Shown: piece by piece, positions 39,881-48,570 of the stretch
Layout: every line of letters begins with the position of its first letter
How positions within the stretch are numbered: the stretch's first letter is position 1
NCBI GenBank assembly: GCA_900317635.1
Contig: ONHN01000010.1
Span: 1 to 55,594, forward strand
Length of the DNA: 55,594 nt
DNA from: an uncultured Prevotellaceae bacterium
GTDB taxonomy: Bacteria > Bacteroidota > Bacteroidia > Bacteroidales > Bacteroidaceae
Direction: 5' to 3'
The notes under the pieces: model-generated
The model's input: only the letters and a program-made list of their open reading frames with translations
Database searches by the model: none
What the model was told of the DNA's origin: nothing
Made by a program: the position numbers and the translations under genes

Positions 39881-40327
39881 TCACTTCTTCCTATACACCG
39901 TGACGAGGTCCGCTTCCGGATTGCGCTCTGTCAGCGTAAGTTCGTTGCCTTTAAACTGATAGCTGCTAACGGTCAGGAGGCCGTCGGCAGCTTTTGTTGT
40001 CAGGCTCCCATCGGCCGTCGTGTAGGTGCCGTTCTCGGTCATACCCCAACTCATCGAGGCATCGGCATCATAAGAGTTAACGACGTACGTCCCGTTGGCA
40101 TTAAACACCACCTCGCGATATTCGCGGTCGGTCGTGTTGCCAATGGTCACGTTCCAGTTGTTGCGAACGCCCGTGTAAGGGTCTATCTTCCAACCTTGCA
40201 CGCTGTGGAGCGCCCACGTGCCCACAAACTTCTGCGCATCGTACGTGACGCGTTCCTCGTCGTCGCCGCAGGCCGAGCATAGCAGCAGCAAGCCGAAGAG
40301 CGAAAGTAAAAGTTTTGTCTTCTTCAT
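39881..40327 (-). CDS. Small lipoprotein with lipocalin-like domain
   Basis: 148 residues from ATG 40325-40327. MKKTKLLLSLFGLLLLCSAC gives a lipobox with Cys20, followed by GDDEE. The mature part FVGTWALHSVQGWKID...REVVFNANGTYVVNSYDA...YTTADGSLTTKAADGLLTVSSYQFKGNELTLTER is a lipocalin-like barrel common in Bacteroidetes lipoproteins. The stop codon is supplied by a heptanucleotide-type TCACTT sequence at 39881. Its 5' end overlaps the promoter of the divergent transporter. Ligand unknown. Confidence 0.82.
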   Translation of the reverse strand: MKKTKLLLSLFGLLLLCSACGDDEERVTYDAQKFVGTWALHSVQGWKIDPYTGVRNNWNVTIGNTTDREYREVVFNANGTYVVNSYDADASMSWGMTENGTYTTADGSLTTKAADGLLTVSSYQFKGNELTLTERNPEADLVTVYRKK

Positions 40328-40344
40328 CTTGTTTCGTAATTTTG
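40314..40344 (+). promoter_or_regulatory. Promoter of the BASS transporter gene, inside the lipoprotein start region
   Basis: TTTG at 40314-40317 and TAATTTTG at 40337-40344, 19 bp apart. The -33 box lies inside the first codons of the divergent lipoprotein gene. Confidence 0.6.
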
Positions 40345-40395
40345 CAGTCCTAATTGTTGTTATCACGCTGCGAAGATATGGTTTATTCTGCGAAA

Positions 40396-41373
40396 ATGCG
40401 CGTTGAAGGAGGAAAATTCCTCCGCTTCCTCAAAGACTGGACGTTGCCTTCGGCCATGACTTTGGGCGCTGCAACCTACCTCTTTTTTGCCAACGTCCCA
40501 GCCCTCAATGGCTTTTCACGCCCCGCTGGCAAGGTGATAGAAGCCATCTTCCCCGTGTTTATGATAGCCGTGCTCTACACCACGTTCTGCAAGGTGAATT
40601 TCCGACAGTTGCGCCCAGCCGCCTGGAGCTTGCCCGCCAACATCGTCAACTTTGTGCTCATCCTCTTATCTGCTGCCGCCGTTTACGCGGCGCGAGCACT
40701 GGCCGATAATCCTTCGGCCGTCATCCTGAGCGAATGTTTCATGGCCTGCGCCATTGCGCCCACGGCCACGGCCGCCGCCGTGGTGACGGCCAAGCTCGGA
40801 GGCAACCTCGAGCATATCACGTCCCACACGTGTATCTCCAATTTTCTCACCGCTTTCTACGTGCCCGTGCTCTTTCCCCTTGTGGCAGGTAATTTGGGCC
40901 AGACGAGTTTCGTGCCCGCATTCATGGCTATACTTTGGAAGGTGAGCGTTGTCCTCATCCTGCCTATGCTCCTTGCGTGGCTCACAAAGCATTTCCTGCC
41001 GCGCCTGCATGCCCGCATCCTTTCCGTCCGCGACCTCTCGTTCTACCTTTGGGGCGTCTCCTTAGCCGTCGTCACGGGTATGACGGTGAAGCAGATCGAC
41101 CATGCGCGCGCCTCTGTCGGTTTCCTGTTGCTGATAGCCGCCGTTGCCCTCTTTGCTACGTTTTTGCAGTTTGCCCTGGGTCGCCTTGTGGGACGTCGCT
41201 ATGGTGCAAAGCTCGACGCGGGGCAGGCTGTAGGGCAGAAAAACACCGCCTTCGCCATTTGGATTGCCTACACCTACCTCACCCCCTTGTGCAGCGTAGG
41301 ACCAGGCTGCTACATCCTTTGGCAAAACATTGTCAATAGTTGGGAATTGCGCCGTGCAGCACAGCGAAAATAA
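40396..41373 (+). CDS. BASS family (bile acid:sodium symporter-like) transporter
   Basis: 325 residues from ATG 40396; an ATG at 40378 would add 6 residues and is also possible. Nine to ten hydrophobic helices are visible. Family-like segments are FMACAIAPTATAAAVVTAKLGGNLEHITSHTCISNFLTAFYVPVLFPLV and QAVGQKNTAFAIWIAYTYLTPLCSVGPGCYILWQNIVNS, where the crossover helices and sodium sites of BASS proteins lie. It should move a small organic anion across the inner membrane with sodium. The substrate cannot be told. It lies 55 bp upstream of a beta-helix lipoprotein gene. Confidence 0.85.
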   Translation: MRVEGGKFLRFLKDWTLPSAMTLGAATYLFFANVPALNGFSRPAGKVIEAIFPVFMIAVLYTTFCKVNFRQLRPAAWSLPANIVNFVLILLSAAAVYAARALADNPSAVILSECFMACAIAPTATAAAVVTAKLGGNLEHITSHTCISNFLTAFYVPVLFPLVAGNLGQTSFVPAFMAILWKVSVVLILPMLLAWLTKHFLPRLHARILSVRDLSFYLWGVSLAVVTGMTVKQIDHARASVGFLLLIAAVALFATFLQFALGRLVGRRYGAKLDAGQAVGQKNTAFAIWIAYTYLTPLCSVGPGCYILWQNIVNSWELRRAAQRK

Positions 41374-41428
41374 AGCCGTAGTGCTTCCCCTCAAAATATC
41401 CGCCCCCTTTTTGCGTTATATAATATAT

Positions 41429-42889
41429 ATGTATAAGAAACTCTATTCAATATCCTTGCTCGCTCTGATACTGCTATCGTTAGGCAGTTGCCTCGACGAT
41501 GAAAAGTTTACCGCCGACGGTTCCGCACGTCTGACCATCCGCCGCGATAGTGTGGATCTCGGGACTATATTGGGTGGCGAACTCAGCGGCACGGACACGC
41601 TGAAGCTCTTCAACGACAACAAGGACGGCTTGCGCCTCACGCGCATTGCGCTGGAGCGCGGTGCGGCCTCGCCCTTTCGCGTCAACGTTGACGGGCAACC
41701 TCTCGACGGAGGCGAGGGTGCGGATTTCGAAGTCTTAGGCCGCGACAGCCTTCTCGTCTTCCTCTCTTGCCTGGCTCCCGATGCCGATAGCGACGAGCCG
41801 AAAGAGGTCTCCGACCGCCTGCTTATTACGACTGAAGGCGGTGCGCAACACGTCGTTACGCTCGTGGCCCAGTCGCAGAGCGTCGTGCGCCTTGCAGCTC
41901 GTACACTCAGAGCCGATACCGCTCTAGACGGCACGCGCCCGTTTCAAATCCTCGATAGTCTTGTCGTGGCTGAAGGTGCCACGCTGACCCTGCGTGCCGG
42001 CACGCGCTTGCTGTTTCATCCAGGTGCCAGCATCATCGTGCGCGGGCGCCTCGTCAGCGAAGGTACGGCCGAGCAGAACGTTGTCATTCGGGGCGACCGC
42101 CTTGGCAACATGCTTTCCCAGATACCTTACGACCGCATACCCGCGCAATGGGGCGGTATCACGTTTGCATCTACCAGCTACGGCAACGAACTCACCTACA
42201 CCGATATCCATAGTGGAAGCTACGGCCTGCGCCTCGACAGCGCCGATGTCAGCCGCGACAAACTCATCATGAACGCCTGCACAGTCCACAACGTAGGGGC
42301 CGATGGCATCTATGCGCGCCACTGCCGCCTCTATGCCCGCGATTGCCAAATCACGAATGCCGCTGGCCATTGCCTCAACATCCTTGGCGGCCATGCCACG
42401 TTCGTTCATTGCACCATCGCTCAGTTCTATCCCCTCGTTGGCGGCTACGGCGTAGCCCTCAACTTCGCCAACTGCGACGGCGAGATACGCCTACCGCTCT
42501 ATGCGCTCCAAATGCTCAACTGCATCGTGACGGGGCGCAACGACGACGACATCATGGGCGAACAAAGCACCCGCTATACTGAAGACCCTTTCAACTACCT
42601 GTTCCACCATTGCTTGCTCGGTACGCCCAAAGTGACCGACGAGAGTCAGGCAGCGCATTTCGTCAATTGCCGCTGGGAAGATGACGATAAGGACCATGCG
42701 CGAGCAAAGAACTTCAGTCCCGAATTCAACTACGATGAACTCACGTTCATCTTCCAGCTCGATAGCCTCTCCCATGCCCTGGGCGGCGCCGACCCCGCCA
42801 TAAGCCGCGACTATGCACCTACCGACCGCAGCGGCTATAACCGCCTGTTCGACGGTGCGCCCGACATAGGATGCTTCGAAAGGCACTGA
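41429..42889 (+). CDS. Right-handed beta-helix lipoprotein
   Basis: 486 residues from ATG 41429; MYKKLYSISLLALILLSLGSC gives a lipobox with Cys21. The first 170 residues are beta-rich (Ig-like). Then LDSLVVAEGATLTLRAGTRLLFHPGASIIVRGRLVSEGTAEQNVVIRGD starts a parallel beta-helix with short repeats (YTDIHSGSYGLRL, NACTVHNVGADGI, RDCQITNAAGHCLNI, VHCTIAQFYP). It ends DIGCFERH, typical of this lipoprotein family in Bacteroidales. Probably surface or periplasmic; function unknown. Confidence 0.85.
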   Translation: MYKKLYSISLLALILLSLGSCLDDEKFTADGSARLTIRRDSVDLGTILGGELSGTDTLKLFNDNKDGLRLTRIALERGAASPFRVNVDGQPLDGGEGADFEVLGRDSLLVFLSCLAPDADSDEPKEVSDRLLITTEGGAQHVVTLVAQSQSVVRLAARTLRADTALDGTRPFQILDSLVVAEGATLTLRAGTRLLFHPGASIIVRGRLVSEGTAEQNVVIRGDRLGNMLSQIPYDRIPAQWGGITFASTSYGNELTYTDIHSGSYGLRLDSADVSRDKLIMNACTVHNVGADGIYARHCRLYARDCQITNAAGHCLNILGGHATFVHCTIAQFYPLVGGYGVALNFANCDGEIRLPLYALQMLNCIVTGRNDDDIMGEQSTRYTEDPFNYLFHHCLLGTPKVTDESQAAHFVNCRWEDDDKDHARAKNFSPEFNYDELTFIFQLDSLSHALGGADPAISRDYAPTDRSGYNRLFDGAPDIGCFERH

Positions 42890-42981
42890 CCGCGCTGGCC
42901 AACTTATACTTTACCCTGCTTAAACTTTCGCGCGCGTACCATATCTTATATATAAGGACACACACAAACACACTTACAACG

Positions 42982-43263
42982 ATGAAACACTTAAGAACCC
43001 TCCTGCTCGCGCTCTGCGCAGCCCTCGTGCTTTCGCCTGCTTCAGCCGCACTGTCAGAAGCTTCTTCAGTAGATGTGGCCACTATGCAAACGCCGCCCAA
43101 GAAGGCAAAGGACAAGGACAAGAAACCTACCACGTGCAAACATAAGAAACAAAAAAAATGCAAAGGCAAAAAGTGTAAAAAGAACCATAGCAAGAAGTGC
43201 AAGAAATGCAACAAAACCGCCAAAGCGCATAAGCACGCACGCCACTCGCATAATGCCCGCTAG
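42982..43263 (+). CDS. Small secreted Lys/Cys/His-rich protein
   Basis: 93 residues from ATG 42982. A signal peptide (MKHLRTLLLALCAALVLSPASA) and a short neutral segment are followed by about 50 residues that are mostly Lys, with five Cys (TCKHKKQKKCKGKKCKKNHSKKCKKCNK) and several His (AHKHARHSHNAR). I do not recognise a family. The composition fits a metal-binding or polyanion-binding periplasmic or surface peptide. The coding sequence is unusually A-rich from 43090 to 43210 compared with its neighbours. It lies between the beta-helix lipoprotein and uvrB. Confidence 0.75.
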   Translation: MKHLRTLLLALCAALVLSPASAALSEASSVDVATMQTPPKKAKDKDKKPTTCKHKKQKKCKGKKCKKNHSKKCKKCNKTAKAHKHARHSHNAR

Positions 43264-43330
43264 TTTTTAAGCACTAAAACAAGATTATCCGCATTCGGTA
43301 TGTTGCGTTGCCAACGCAACATACTTACAG

Positions 43331-43376
43331 TTTGCGCGTTCATTAGAATTTCTTTGTACCCTCGTGGTTCCCAAAC
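43331..43376 (+). repeat. CTTTGTACCCTCGTGGTT leader repeat before uvrB
   Basis: Contains TTCTTTGTACCCTCGTGGTT, a relative of the CTTCGTG leader repeats, ending 11 bp before the proposed TTG start of uvrB. Confidence 0.55.
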
Positions 43377-43386
43377 AACCTACAAT

Positions 43387-45429
43387 TTGCAAACCTTCAA
43401 ACTACATAGTCCGTACCAACCTACGGGCGACCAGCCAGAAGCCATCCGCGCCCTTGTCGAAGGGGCGCGCGATGGTGCTAAGGCACAGGTGCTGTTGGGC
43501 GTGACGGGGTCGGGAAAGACGTTTACTATTGCCAACGTCATTGCTGCCCTGAACAAGCCCACCCTCGTGTTGAGCCACAACAAAACCTTGGCAGCACAAC
43601 TCTACACAGAGTTTAAGGGCTTCTTCCCAGACAACGCCGTGCAGTATTACGTCTCCTACTACGACTACTATCAACCCGAAGCCTACATCGCTTCTACCGA
43701 TACTTATATTGAGAAAGACCTCGCTATCAACGAAGACATCGACAAGATGCGCCTCGCGGCCACCAGCGCGTTGCTGTCGGGCCGCCGCGATGTCGTTGTC
43801 GTTTCCAGCGTGAGTTGCATCTATGGTATGGGTAACCCTGCCGCTTTCTACGAAAACGTGATAGAACTGCGCGCGGGTCAGCCCTTCGTGCTCAACAAAC
43901 TCTTGCGCAACCTCGTTGACAGCCAGTATCAGCGCAATGATGTGGCCCCGCGTCAAGGCAACTTCCGCGTCAACGGCGACACCGTTGATATTCACCTTGC
44001 TTACGCCGACGAGGTCCTGCGTGTGACGTTTTGGGGCGATGAGATCGACACCATCGAAGAAATTGATGCCACGACAGGCCGTCGCGTAGCGCAGTATGAG
44101 GAATATAAGGTCTATCCCGCCAACCTTTTTCTTACGTCAAAAGAAACGCAGGAACTGGCCATTCGCAAAATACAGGACGACCTCGTGGCGCGTACTGGAG
44201 AATTGCGCCAACTGGGTAAAACGCTCGAGGCGAAGCGCCTGGAAGAGCGCGTCAGCTACGACATCGAAATGATACGCGAATTGGGCCATTGCTCTGGCAT
44301 CGAAAACTATAGTCGCTACTTTGACGGTCGCGAAGCGGGCACGCGGCCATTCTGTCTGCTCGACTTCTTTCCCGACGACTTCCTCATCGTCATTGACGAG
44401 AGCCACGTCACCGTGCCCCAAATCCACGCCATGTACGGGGGCGACCGCAGTCGTAAGACGGCCCTCGTGGAGTATGGCTTCCGCCTGCCTGCCGCTTTGG
44501 ACAACCGTCCCCTTACCTTCGACGAGTTTCACGATATGGCACGTCAGGTTATCTACATCAGTGCTACTCCAGCCGACTATGAGTTGCAAGAAAGCGAAGG
44601 CATCGTTGTCGAGCAAGTGATCCGCCCAACGGGGCTTCTCGATCCGCCCATAGAGGTTCGCGACACGGACTATCCCGTTGACGACCTGACGGAAGAAATA
44701 CGTCGCTGCACCGAGACGGGTCAGCGCGTGCTCGTCACGACGCTGACGAAGCGGATGGCCGAAGAACTCTCCGACTACTTGCAGCGTGGAGGCATCTCAA
44801 CAGCCTACATTCATAGCGACGTCGATACGCTCGAGCGCGTGCAGATTATGGACGACCTGCGACGGGGTATGTACGACGTGCTTGTCGGCGTGAACCTCTT
44901 GCGCGAAGGGCTCGACCTACCCGAAGTGGGCCTCGTGGCCATTCTCGATGCCGACAAAGAGGGGTTCCTGCGCAGCGCACGCAGCCTGACGCAGACGGCA
45001 GGACGCGCTGCGCGCAACGTGGGCGGGCGCGTCATTATGTACGCTAAAAACATTTCCCCCTCCATGCAGCAAACCATCGACGAAACGGAGCGACGCCGCG
45101 CCAAGCAGATGGCTTATAACGAGGCTCACGGCATCACGCCGCGTCAGATTGTCAAGGAAGTGGGCGGCAACGAACTATCCCAACTCTCCAAGCGCCACGT
45201 GGCAGAGAAAAAAGAGCAAGCCTCGCCCTATGCCACCTATGAGACGACCCTCGCGAAGGCTGCCGAGGCCGCACCCGTCTACGGAACCGACGAAGCACCC
45301 GAAGTGCGGCGCGACAGACTGCGCAAACAGATGAAAGCCGCCGCCGCCAAACTCGATTTCGTCTTAGCAGCTCAGTTGCGCGATGAGATGCTGGCCATTG
45401 AACGTCAACTCGGCGAATTGGAAAAATAG
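43387..45429 (+). CDS. uvrB: Excinuclease ABC subunit B
   Basis: 680 residues if it starts at TTG 43387 (reading M/LQTFKLHSPYQPTGDQPEAI). No ATG fits the family start; the ATG at 43300 would add 29 residues encoded by a dispersed repeat. Motifs: Walker A GVTGSGKT (about 38-45), the beta-hairpin YYDYYQPEAYI that opens DNA, FLIVIDESHVT, ISATPADYE, RVLVTTLTKRMAEEL, GVNLLREGLDLPEVGLVAILDADKEGFLRS, QTAGRAARN and a C-terminal UVR helix hairpin (KLDFVLAAQLRDEMLAIERQL). It verifies DNA damage with UvrA and recruits UvrC. Confidence 0.96.
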   Translation: MQTFKLHSPYQPTGDQPEAIRALVEGARDGAKAQVLLGVTGSGKTFTIANVIAALNKPTLVLSHNKTLAAQLYTEFKGFFPDNAVQYYVSYYDYYQPEAYIASTDTYIEKDLAINEDIDKMRLAATSALLSGRRDVVVVSSVSCIYGMGNPAAFYENVIELRAGQPFVLNKLLRNLVDSQYQRNDVAPRQGNFRVNGDTVDIHLAYADEVLRVTFWGDEIDTIEEIDATTGRRVAQYEEYKVYPANLFLTSKETQELAIRKIQDDLVARTGELRQLGKTLEAKRLEERVSYDIEMIRELGHCSGIENYSRYFDGREAGTRPFCLLDFFPDDFLIVIDESHVTVPQIHAMYGGDRSRKTALVEYGFRLPAALDNRPLTFDEFHDMARQVIYISATPADYELQESEGIVVEQVIRPTGLLDPPIEVRDTDYPVDDLTEEIRRCTETGQRVLVTTLTKRMAEELSDYLQRGGISTAYIHSDVDTLERVQIMDDLRRGMYDVLVGVNLLREGLDLPEVGLVAILDADKEGFLRSARSLTQTAGRAARNVGGRVIMYAKNISPSMQQTIDETERRRAKQMAYNEAHGITPRQIVKEVGGNELSQLSKRHVAEKKEQASPYATYETTLAKAAEAAPVYGTDEAPEVRRDRLRKQMKAAAAKLDFVLAAQLRDEMLAIERQLGELEK

Positions 45430-45448
45430 TTAAATCACACTCAAGCAC

Positions 45449-45479
45449 TTTGTTTTTCAAGCTTTCGTTACTATCTTTG
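45449..45479 (+). promoter_or_regulatory. Promoter of bamD-rpoZ
   Basis: TTTG at 45449-45452 and TATCTTTG at 45472-45479, spacing 19 bp; a textbook Bacteroidetes pair. The ATG lies 41 bp downstream. Confidence 0.75.
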
Positions 45480-45520
45480 CACGCTGATATATAATCGCTA
45501 AATCCGTTTACTCTATCCCA

Positions 45521-46342
45521 ATGAAACAGTTCCTTTTGTTTGCAGCCGCCTTGTTGCTGTGTGCTTGCAACAATATGAACACCATCTTGAAATCCTCGGA
45601 CTACTCTTATAAGTACGAGGTGGCTAAGCAGCTCTTTGCCGAAGGGAAGTACAATCAGACCGTGCAGCTACTTGGTGGAGTTGTTACGCCGCTGAAAGGT
45701 ACCGACCGTGGCGAAGAGGCTTTGTTTCTCTATGGTCTGAGCAGCTATATGGCTCGCGACTACGAGGCGGCTTCTACCTATCTCAAGAAGTACTACGAGA
45801 GCTATCCGCGCGGTATGTACGTTGAAGAGGCACACTACTATAGCGGAATGGCCTTGTATAAGTCTACGCCCGAACCGCGCCTCGACCAAACGGCCACCTA
45901 CGAAGCCGTCACGGAGTTCACCGAGTTTATATCGGCCTATCCCACGAGCCGCCTGCGCCGCGATGCCCAAGACCGTGTCTTTGAGCTACAAGACAAACTC
46001 ATCGAGAAGGAATATCTTGCCGCAAAACTCTACTACGACCTTGGTAGCTATACGGGCAACGGCATGAACGGTAACTACCAGGCCTGCATCACAACGGCTC
46101 AGAACGCGCTGAAAGACTATCCCGACAGCAAGCGGCGCGAAGACTTCGCCATTCTCATCCTGAAAGCGAAGTTCGACTTTGCCCGTAATAGCGTAGCGGC
46201 CAAACAAGGCGAGCGCTATGCCGATGCGTTAGAAGAATACTTCGCCTTTAAAAACGAGTATCCCGAATCTGCCTTTATACCCAATGCGCAAAAAATGGCA
46301 AAGGCCGTGCCTGCTGCCTTCCGCACGGCAGATATACAATAA
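45521..46342 (+). CDS. bamD: Outer-membrane assembly lipoprotein BamD
   Basis: 273 residues. The signal and lipobox are MKQFLLFAAALLLCAC. TPR-like helices follow: YEVAKQLFAEGKYNQTVQLLGGVV, LFLYGLSSYMARDYEAASTYLKKYYESYPRGMYVEEAHYYSGMALYK, YEAVTEFTEFISAYPTSRLRRDAQDRVFELQDKL. The YPxxxxxxDA pattern is typical of BamD. It scaffolds the BamA complex that folds the many barrel proteins of this window. It shares a transcript with rpoZ (27 bp) and DUF4293, an order conserved in Bacteroidetes. Confidence 0.94.
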   Translation: MKQFLLFAAALLLCACNNMNTILKSSDYSYKYEVAKQLFAEGKYNQTVQLLGGVVTPLKGTDRGEEALFLYGLSSYMARDYEAASTYLKKYYESYPRGMYVEEAHYYSGMALYKSTPEPRLDQTATYEAVTEFTEFISAYPTSRLRRDAQDRVFELQDKLIEKEYLAAKLYYDLGSYTGNGMNGNYQACITTAQNALKDYPDSKRREDFAILILKAKFDFARNSVAAKQGERYADALEEYFAFKNEYPESAFIPNAQKMAKAVPAAFRTADIQ

Positions 46343-46369
46343 ATAAGACAATAAAATACACAACACGAT

Positions 46370-46714
46370 ATGGATTACAAGAAAAGTAAAGCACCCACCA
46401 ACACGCAGACGCACAACATTATGGACTTCGCTCGCGGCACGGGCAATATCTACGAAACCGTAGCCATTATGTCCAAGCGGGCCAACCAGATTGCTGCACA
46501 GATGAAGGAGGACCTCAGCAGCAAGTTGCGCGATTTTGCTACGGCCAACGACAACCTCGACGAGACGTACGAAAACCGTGAGCAGATTGAGATTTCGCGC
46601 TACTACGAGAAGCTTCCCAAGCCTACGCTGATGGCTATGGACGAATATCTGCACGACCGCGTTTATCACCGAAATCCCGCTCGCGAGAAGGATAACATCG
46701 ACGCAGAATTCTAA
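46370..46714 (+). CDS. rpoZ: RNA polymerase omega subunit (Bacteroidetes Rpb6-like)
   Basis: 114 residues. MDFARGTGNIYETVAIMSKRANQIAAQMKEDLSSKLRDF is the Rpb6/omega signature in its Bacteroidetes form. KLPKPTLMAMDEYLHDRVYHRNP is the family-specific C-terminal part. It helps fold and hold the beta-prime subunit. It lies directly after bamD. Confidence 0.92.
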   Translation: MDYKKSKAPTNTQTHNIMDFARGTGNIYETVAIMSKRANQIAAQMKEDLSSKLRDFATANDNLDETYENREQIEISRYYEKLPKPTLMAMDEYLHDRVYHRNPAREKDNIDAEF

Positions 46715-46887
46715 CTTTAGGGGTCCCAGCAATAGAGACGAGTGACAAGTTCTGCCTCCGCCAACAAGAGGACGTTCTTGCCACTCGTTTTTAGAACAAC
46801 GAGGGGTACGAAGTCTTTCGCCGTACAAGCTTCTGGCTATTACCCAAAAGCGGACGGGGCGATGATTACCCTCCTTGGCGTAGCCCC

Positions 46888-46915
46888 TAACTGGGTACGC
46901 AGGCGTCCCGCCTGC
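46888..46915 (-). repeat. REP-like hairpin repeat, copy C (inverted)
   Basis: On the minus strand: GCAGGCGGGACGCCTGC then GTACCCAGTTA. GGCGTAGCCC occurs on both sides (46877-46886 and 46927-46936), suggesting a larger composite unit. Confidence 0.65.
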
Positions 46916-46935
46916 ATCCCCTCATCGGCGTAGCC

Positions 46936-46954
46936 CACTTGTCACTTGTCACTT
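46936..46954 (+). repeat. Heptanucleotide repeat (CTTGTCA type)
   Basis: CACTTGTCACTTGTCACTT, ending 8 bp before the DUF4293 ATG. A single related unit is at 46738-46750. Confidence 0.7.
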
Positions 46955-46962
46955 ATAATATT

Positions 46963-47427
46963 ATGATTCAACGCATACAATCCATTTGGTTCTTCCTGGC
47001 AGGCCTTTTAGGCGCACTCTCACTGTTTCCAACCTTGGCTCGTTTTGCCAAAGACGGAGGTGCTTACGCTATGACAGCTATTGGCTACCAGACCCTCAAC
47101 CTGCCACCCGACGCCTCTCTGCCAATCATGCCCTGGGGCGTAACACTCTTCTCTGTTGTGCTCTGCGTCCTGCCTCTTTGGACGTTGTTCCTCTATCGCA
47201 ACCGTCGGCTTCAACTGCGTCTGGCGGCATGGAATGTGGCCGCCGTCATAGCGTGGTATGCCACGTGGGTGGCCTACGCCGTAAGCTTTGCTGACAAGAT
47301 GCAAACCGAGTTTGCACCAGCTTTTGCAGCTGTGCTGCCTTTCCTCTCCCTCGTCTTTGTGATGCTGGCACGCCGAGGCGTGCAGAAAGACGAAGAACTT
47401 GTTCGTGCTGCCGACCGCATAAGATAG
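46963..47427 (+). CDS. DUF4293 membrane protein
   Basis: 154 residues from ATG 46963 (MIQRIQSIWFFLAGLLGALSLFP). MIQRIQSI is the constant start of DUF4293, found only in Bacteroidetes. There are four hydrophobic helices (about 8-28, 62-84, 92-116 and 121-142) and a basic C-terminus. Function unknown. It follows rpoZ after a 248-bp gap filled with repeats, and ssb follows 25 bp downstream. Confidence 0.88.
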   Translation: MIQRIQSIWFFLAGLLGALSLFPTLARFAKDGGAYAMTAIGYQTLNLPPDASLPIMPWGVTLFSVVLCVLPLWTLFLYRNRRLQLRLAAWNVAAVIAWYATWVAYAVSFADKMQTEFAPAFAAVLPFLSLVFVMLARRGVQKDEELVRAADRIR

Positions 47428-47452
47428 ACGTCACGCAAAATATCTAACAACC

Positions 47453-47857
47453 ATGAGTCTTAATCGCGTCATGCTTATTGGCAATGTGGGAAAAGATCCC
47501 CTCATTCGCTACATTGATAATGGCATTTGCACTGCCACGTTTCCTTTAGCAACCAACTCGCCCAGCCGCACGCTCCCAAACGGCACCGTTATACCCGAGC
47601 GTACCGAATGGCACGAAATTCAGCTATGGCGCCGCCTGGCCGAGATAGCCGAGAAGTACGTGCATAAGGGCGATAAGCTCTACATTGAAGGCGAGCTCCG
47701 CACGCGCACGTGGACCGATAAGCGCGGTCAGACGCACAAGCTCACCGAGGTGTGGGCGCGCGAGATGGAGATGCTTTCGCCGCGTCCGCAGGCTACCCAG
47801 TCACAAGCAACCCCAGCGCAACCTTCTGCTGATGCCCCAACTGCCGATATCCAATAG
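47453..47857 (+). CDS. ssb: Single-stranded DNA-binding protein
   Basis: 134 residues. MSLNRVMLIGNVGKDPLIRYIDNGICTATFPLATN and WHEIQLWRRLAEIAEKYVHKGDKLYIEGELRTRTWTDKRGQ form the OB fold. The tail is short and Pro/Ala/Gln-rich and ends DAPTADIQ; it lacks the classical DDxxF-type acidic tip. The last 26 bp overlap the next gene. Bacteroidetes often carry several ssb genes, so this may be the short paralogue. Confidence 0.93.
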   Translation: MSLNRVMLIGNVGKDPLIRYIDNGICTATFPLATNSPSRTLPNGTVIPERTEWHEIQLWRRLAEIAEKYVHKGDKLYIEGELRTRTWTDKRGQTHKLTEVWAREMEMLSPRPQATQSQATPAQPSADAPTADIQ

Positions 47858-48503
47858 TGCCACACCTCCCACGCCGTCCTTGCGACTGGCTCTATGGGAA
47901 ATGTCCGAAACGGAGGACGAACTTCGTGCGCTGTTGCAAACCGCTGGCGGTAGTAGTCACGGGACTGAGGCCCAGCAAAGTGCTGCACGGCGGCGGGAAC
48001 GCTTAGCCGTTCGCCTGCTTTTAGCACAGGAAGATGGGCCAGCCGCCCGCATAGCGTACGATGCTGAGGGCCGTCCCGCATTGCGCTCGGCCCACGCGCA
48101 TCTTGTCTCCATATCCCATAGTAGGCAGTTCGCCGCTCTATTGCTTGCCCCTTCGCCCGCGTTGGTAAGGGGCATTGGCGTAGATATAGAAACGTGGAGC
48201 GATAGGGCTTGGCGCGTACGCACGAAGTTCCTTTTGCCCCAGGAACAGACGCTACTTTCATCGCTACCTCTGCCGCCGCTACAAGCGGCTGTGGTGCTGT
48301 GGACATGTAAAGAGGCGGCCTTCAAAGCCTTTGCGCCTGGCGGACCAGCCGTCGTAACAGAGATAGAGATAGCATGCTGTCAGCAAACCATAGCGTCTGA
48401 AACCATCTTGCAGTTTCAAGCCTTTTATGCAGACAGGAGTGCGGCTTTGCACACCTCGCTAAACGACGCTTTTGCCCTTACGATAGCGTGGGAGAATGCT
48501 TGA
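47832..48503 (+). CDS. 4'-phosphopantetheinyl transferase superfamily protein
   Basis: 223 residues from ATG 47832 (MPQLPISNSATPPTPSLRLALWEMSETEDEL), overlapping ssb by 26 bp; an internal ATG at MSETED is a possible later start. Motifs: SISHSRQFAALLLA, RGIGVDIETW (Mg-binding Asp and Glu) and LWTCKEAAFKAF (the WxxKEA motif). It should attach phosphopantetheine to carrier proteins (ACP or peptide/polyketide carriers). It has the Sfp-like size rather than the AcpS size (about 120). Confidence 0.87.
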   Translation: MPQLPISNSATPPTPSLRLALWEMSETEDELRALLQTAGGSSHGTEAQQSAARRRERLAVRLLLAQEDGPAARIAYDAEGRPALRSAHAHLVSISHSRQFAALLLAPSPALVRGIGVDIETWSDRAWRVRTKFLLPQEQTLLSSLPLPPLQAAVVLWTCKEAAFKAFAPGGPAVVTEIEIACCQQTIASETILQFQAFYADRSAALHTSLNDAFALTIAWENA

Positions 48504-48525
48504 TGACGCTTTTTAACTTTAACAG

Positions 48526-48557
48526 TTTTTCTTATCCCTGCTTTTGTACTACTTTTG
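48526..48557 (+). promoter_or_regulatory. Probable native lptD promoter, separated from the gene by a MITE
   Basis: TTTTT at 48526-48530 and TACTTTTG at 48550-48557 (19 bp apart). The MITE starts at 48571, 13 bp after the box, and the gene starts at 48836. Confidence 0.55.
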
Positions 48558-48570
48558 CACCTTGACCAAA

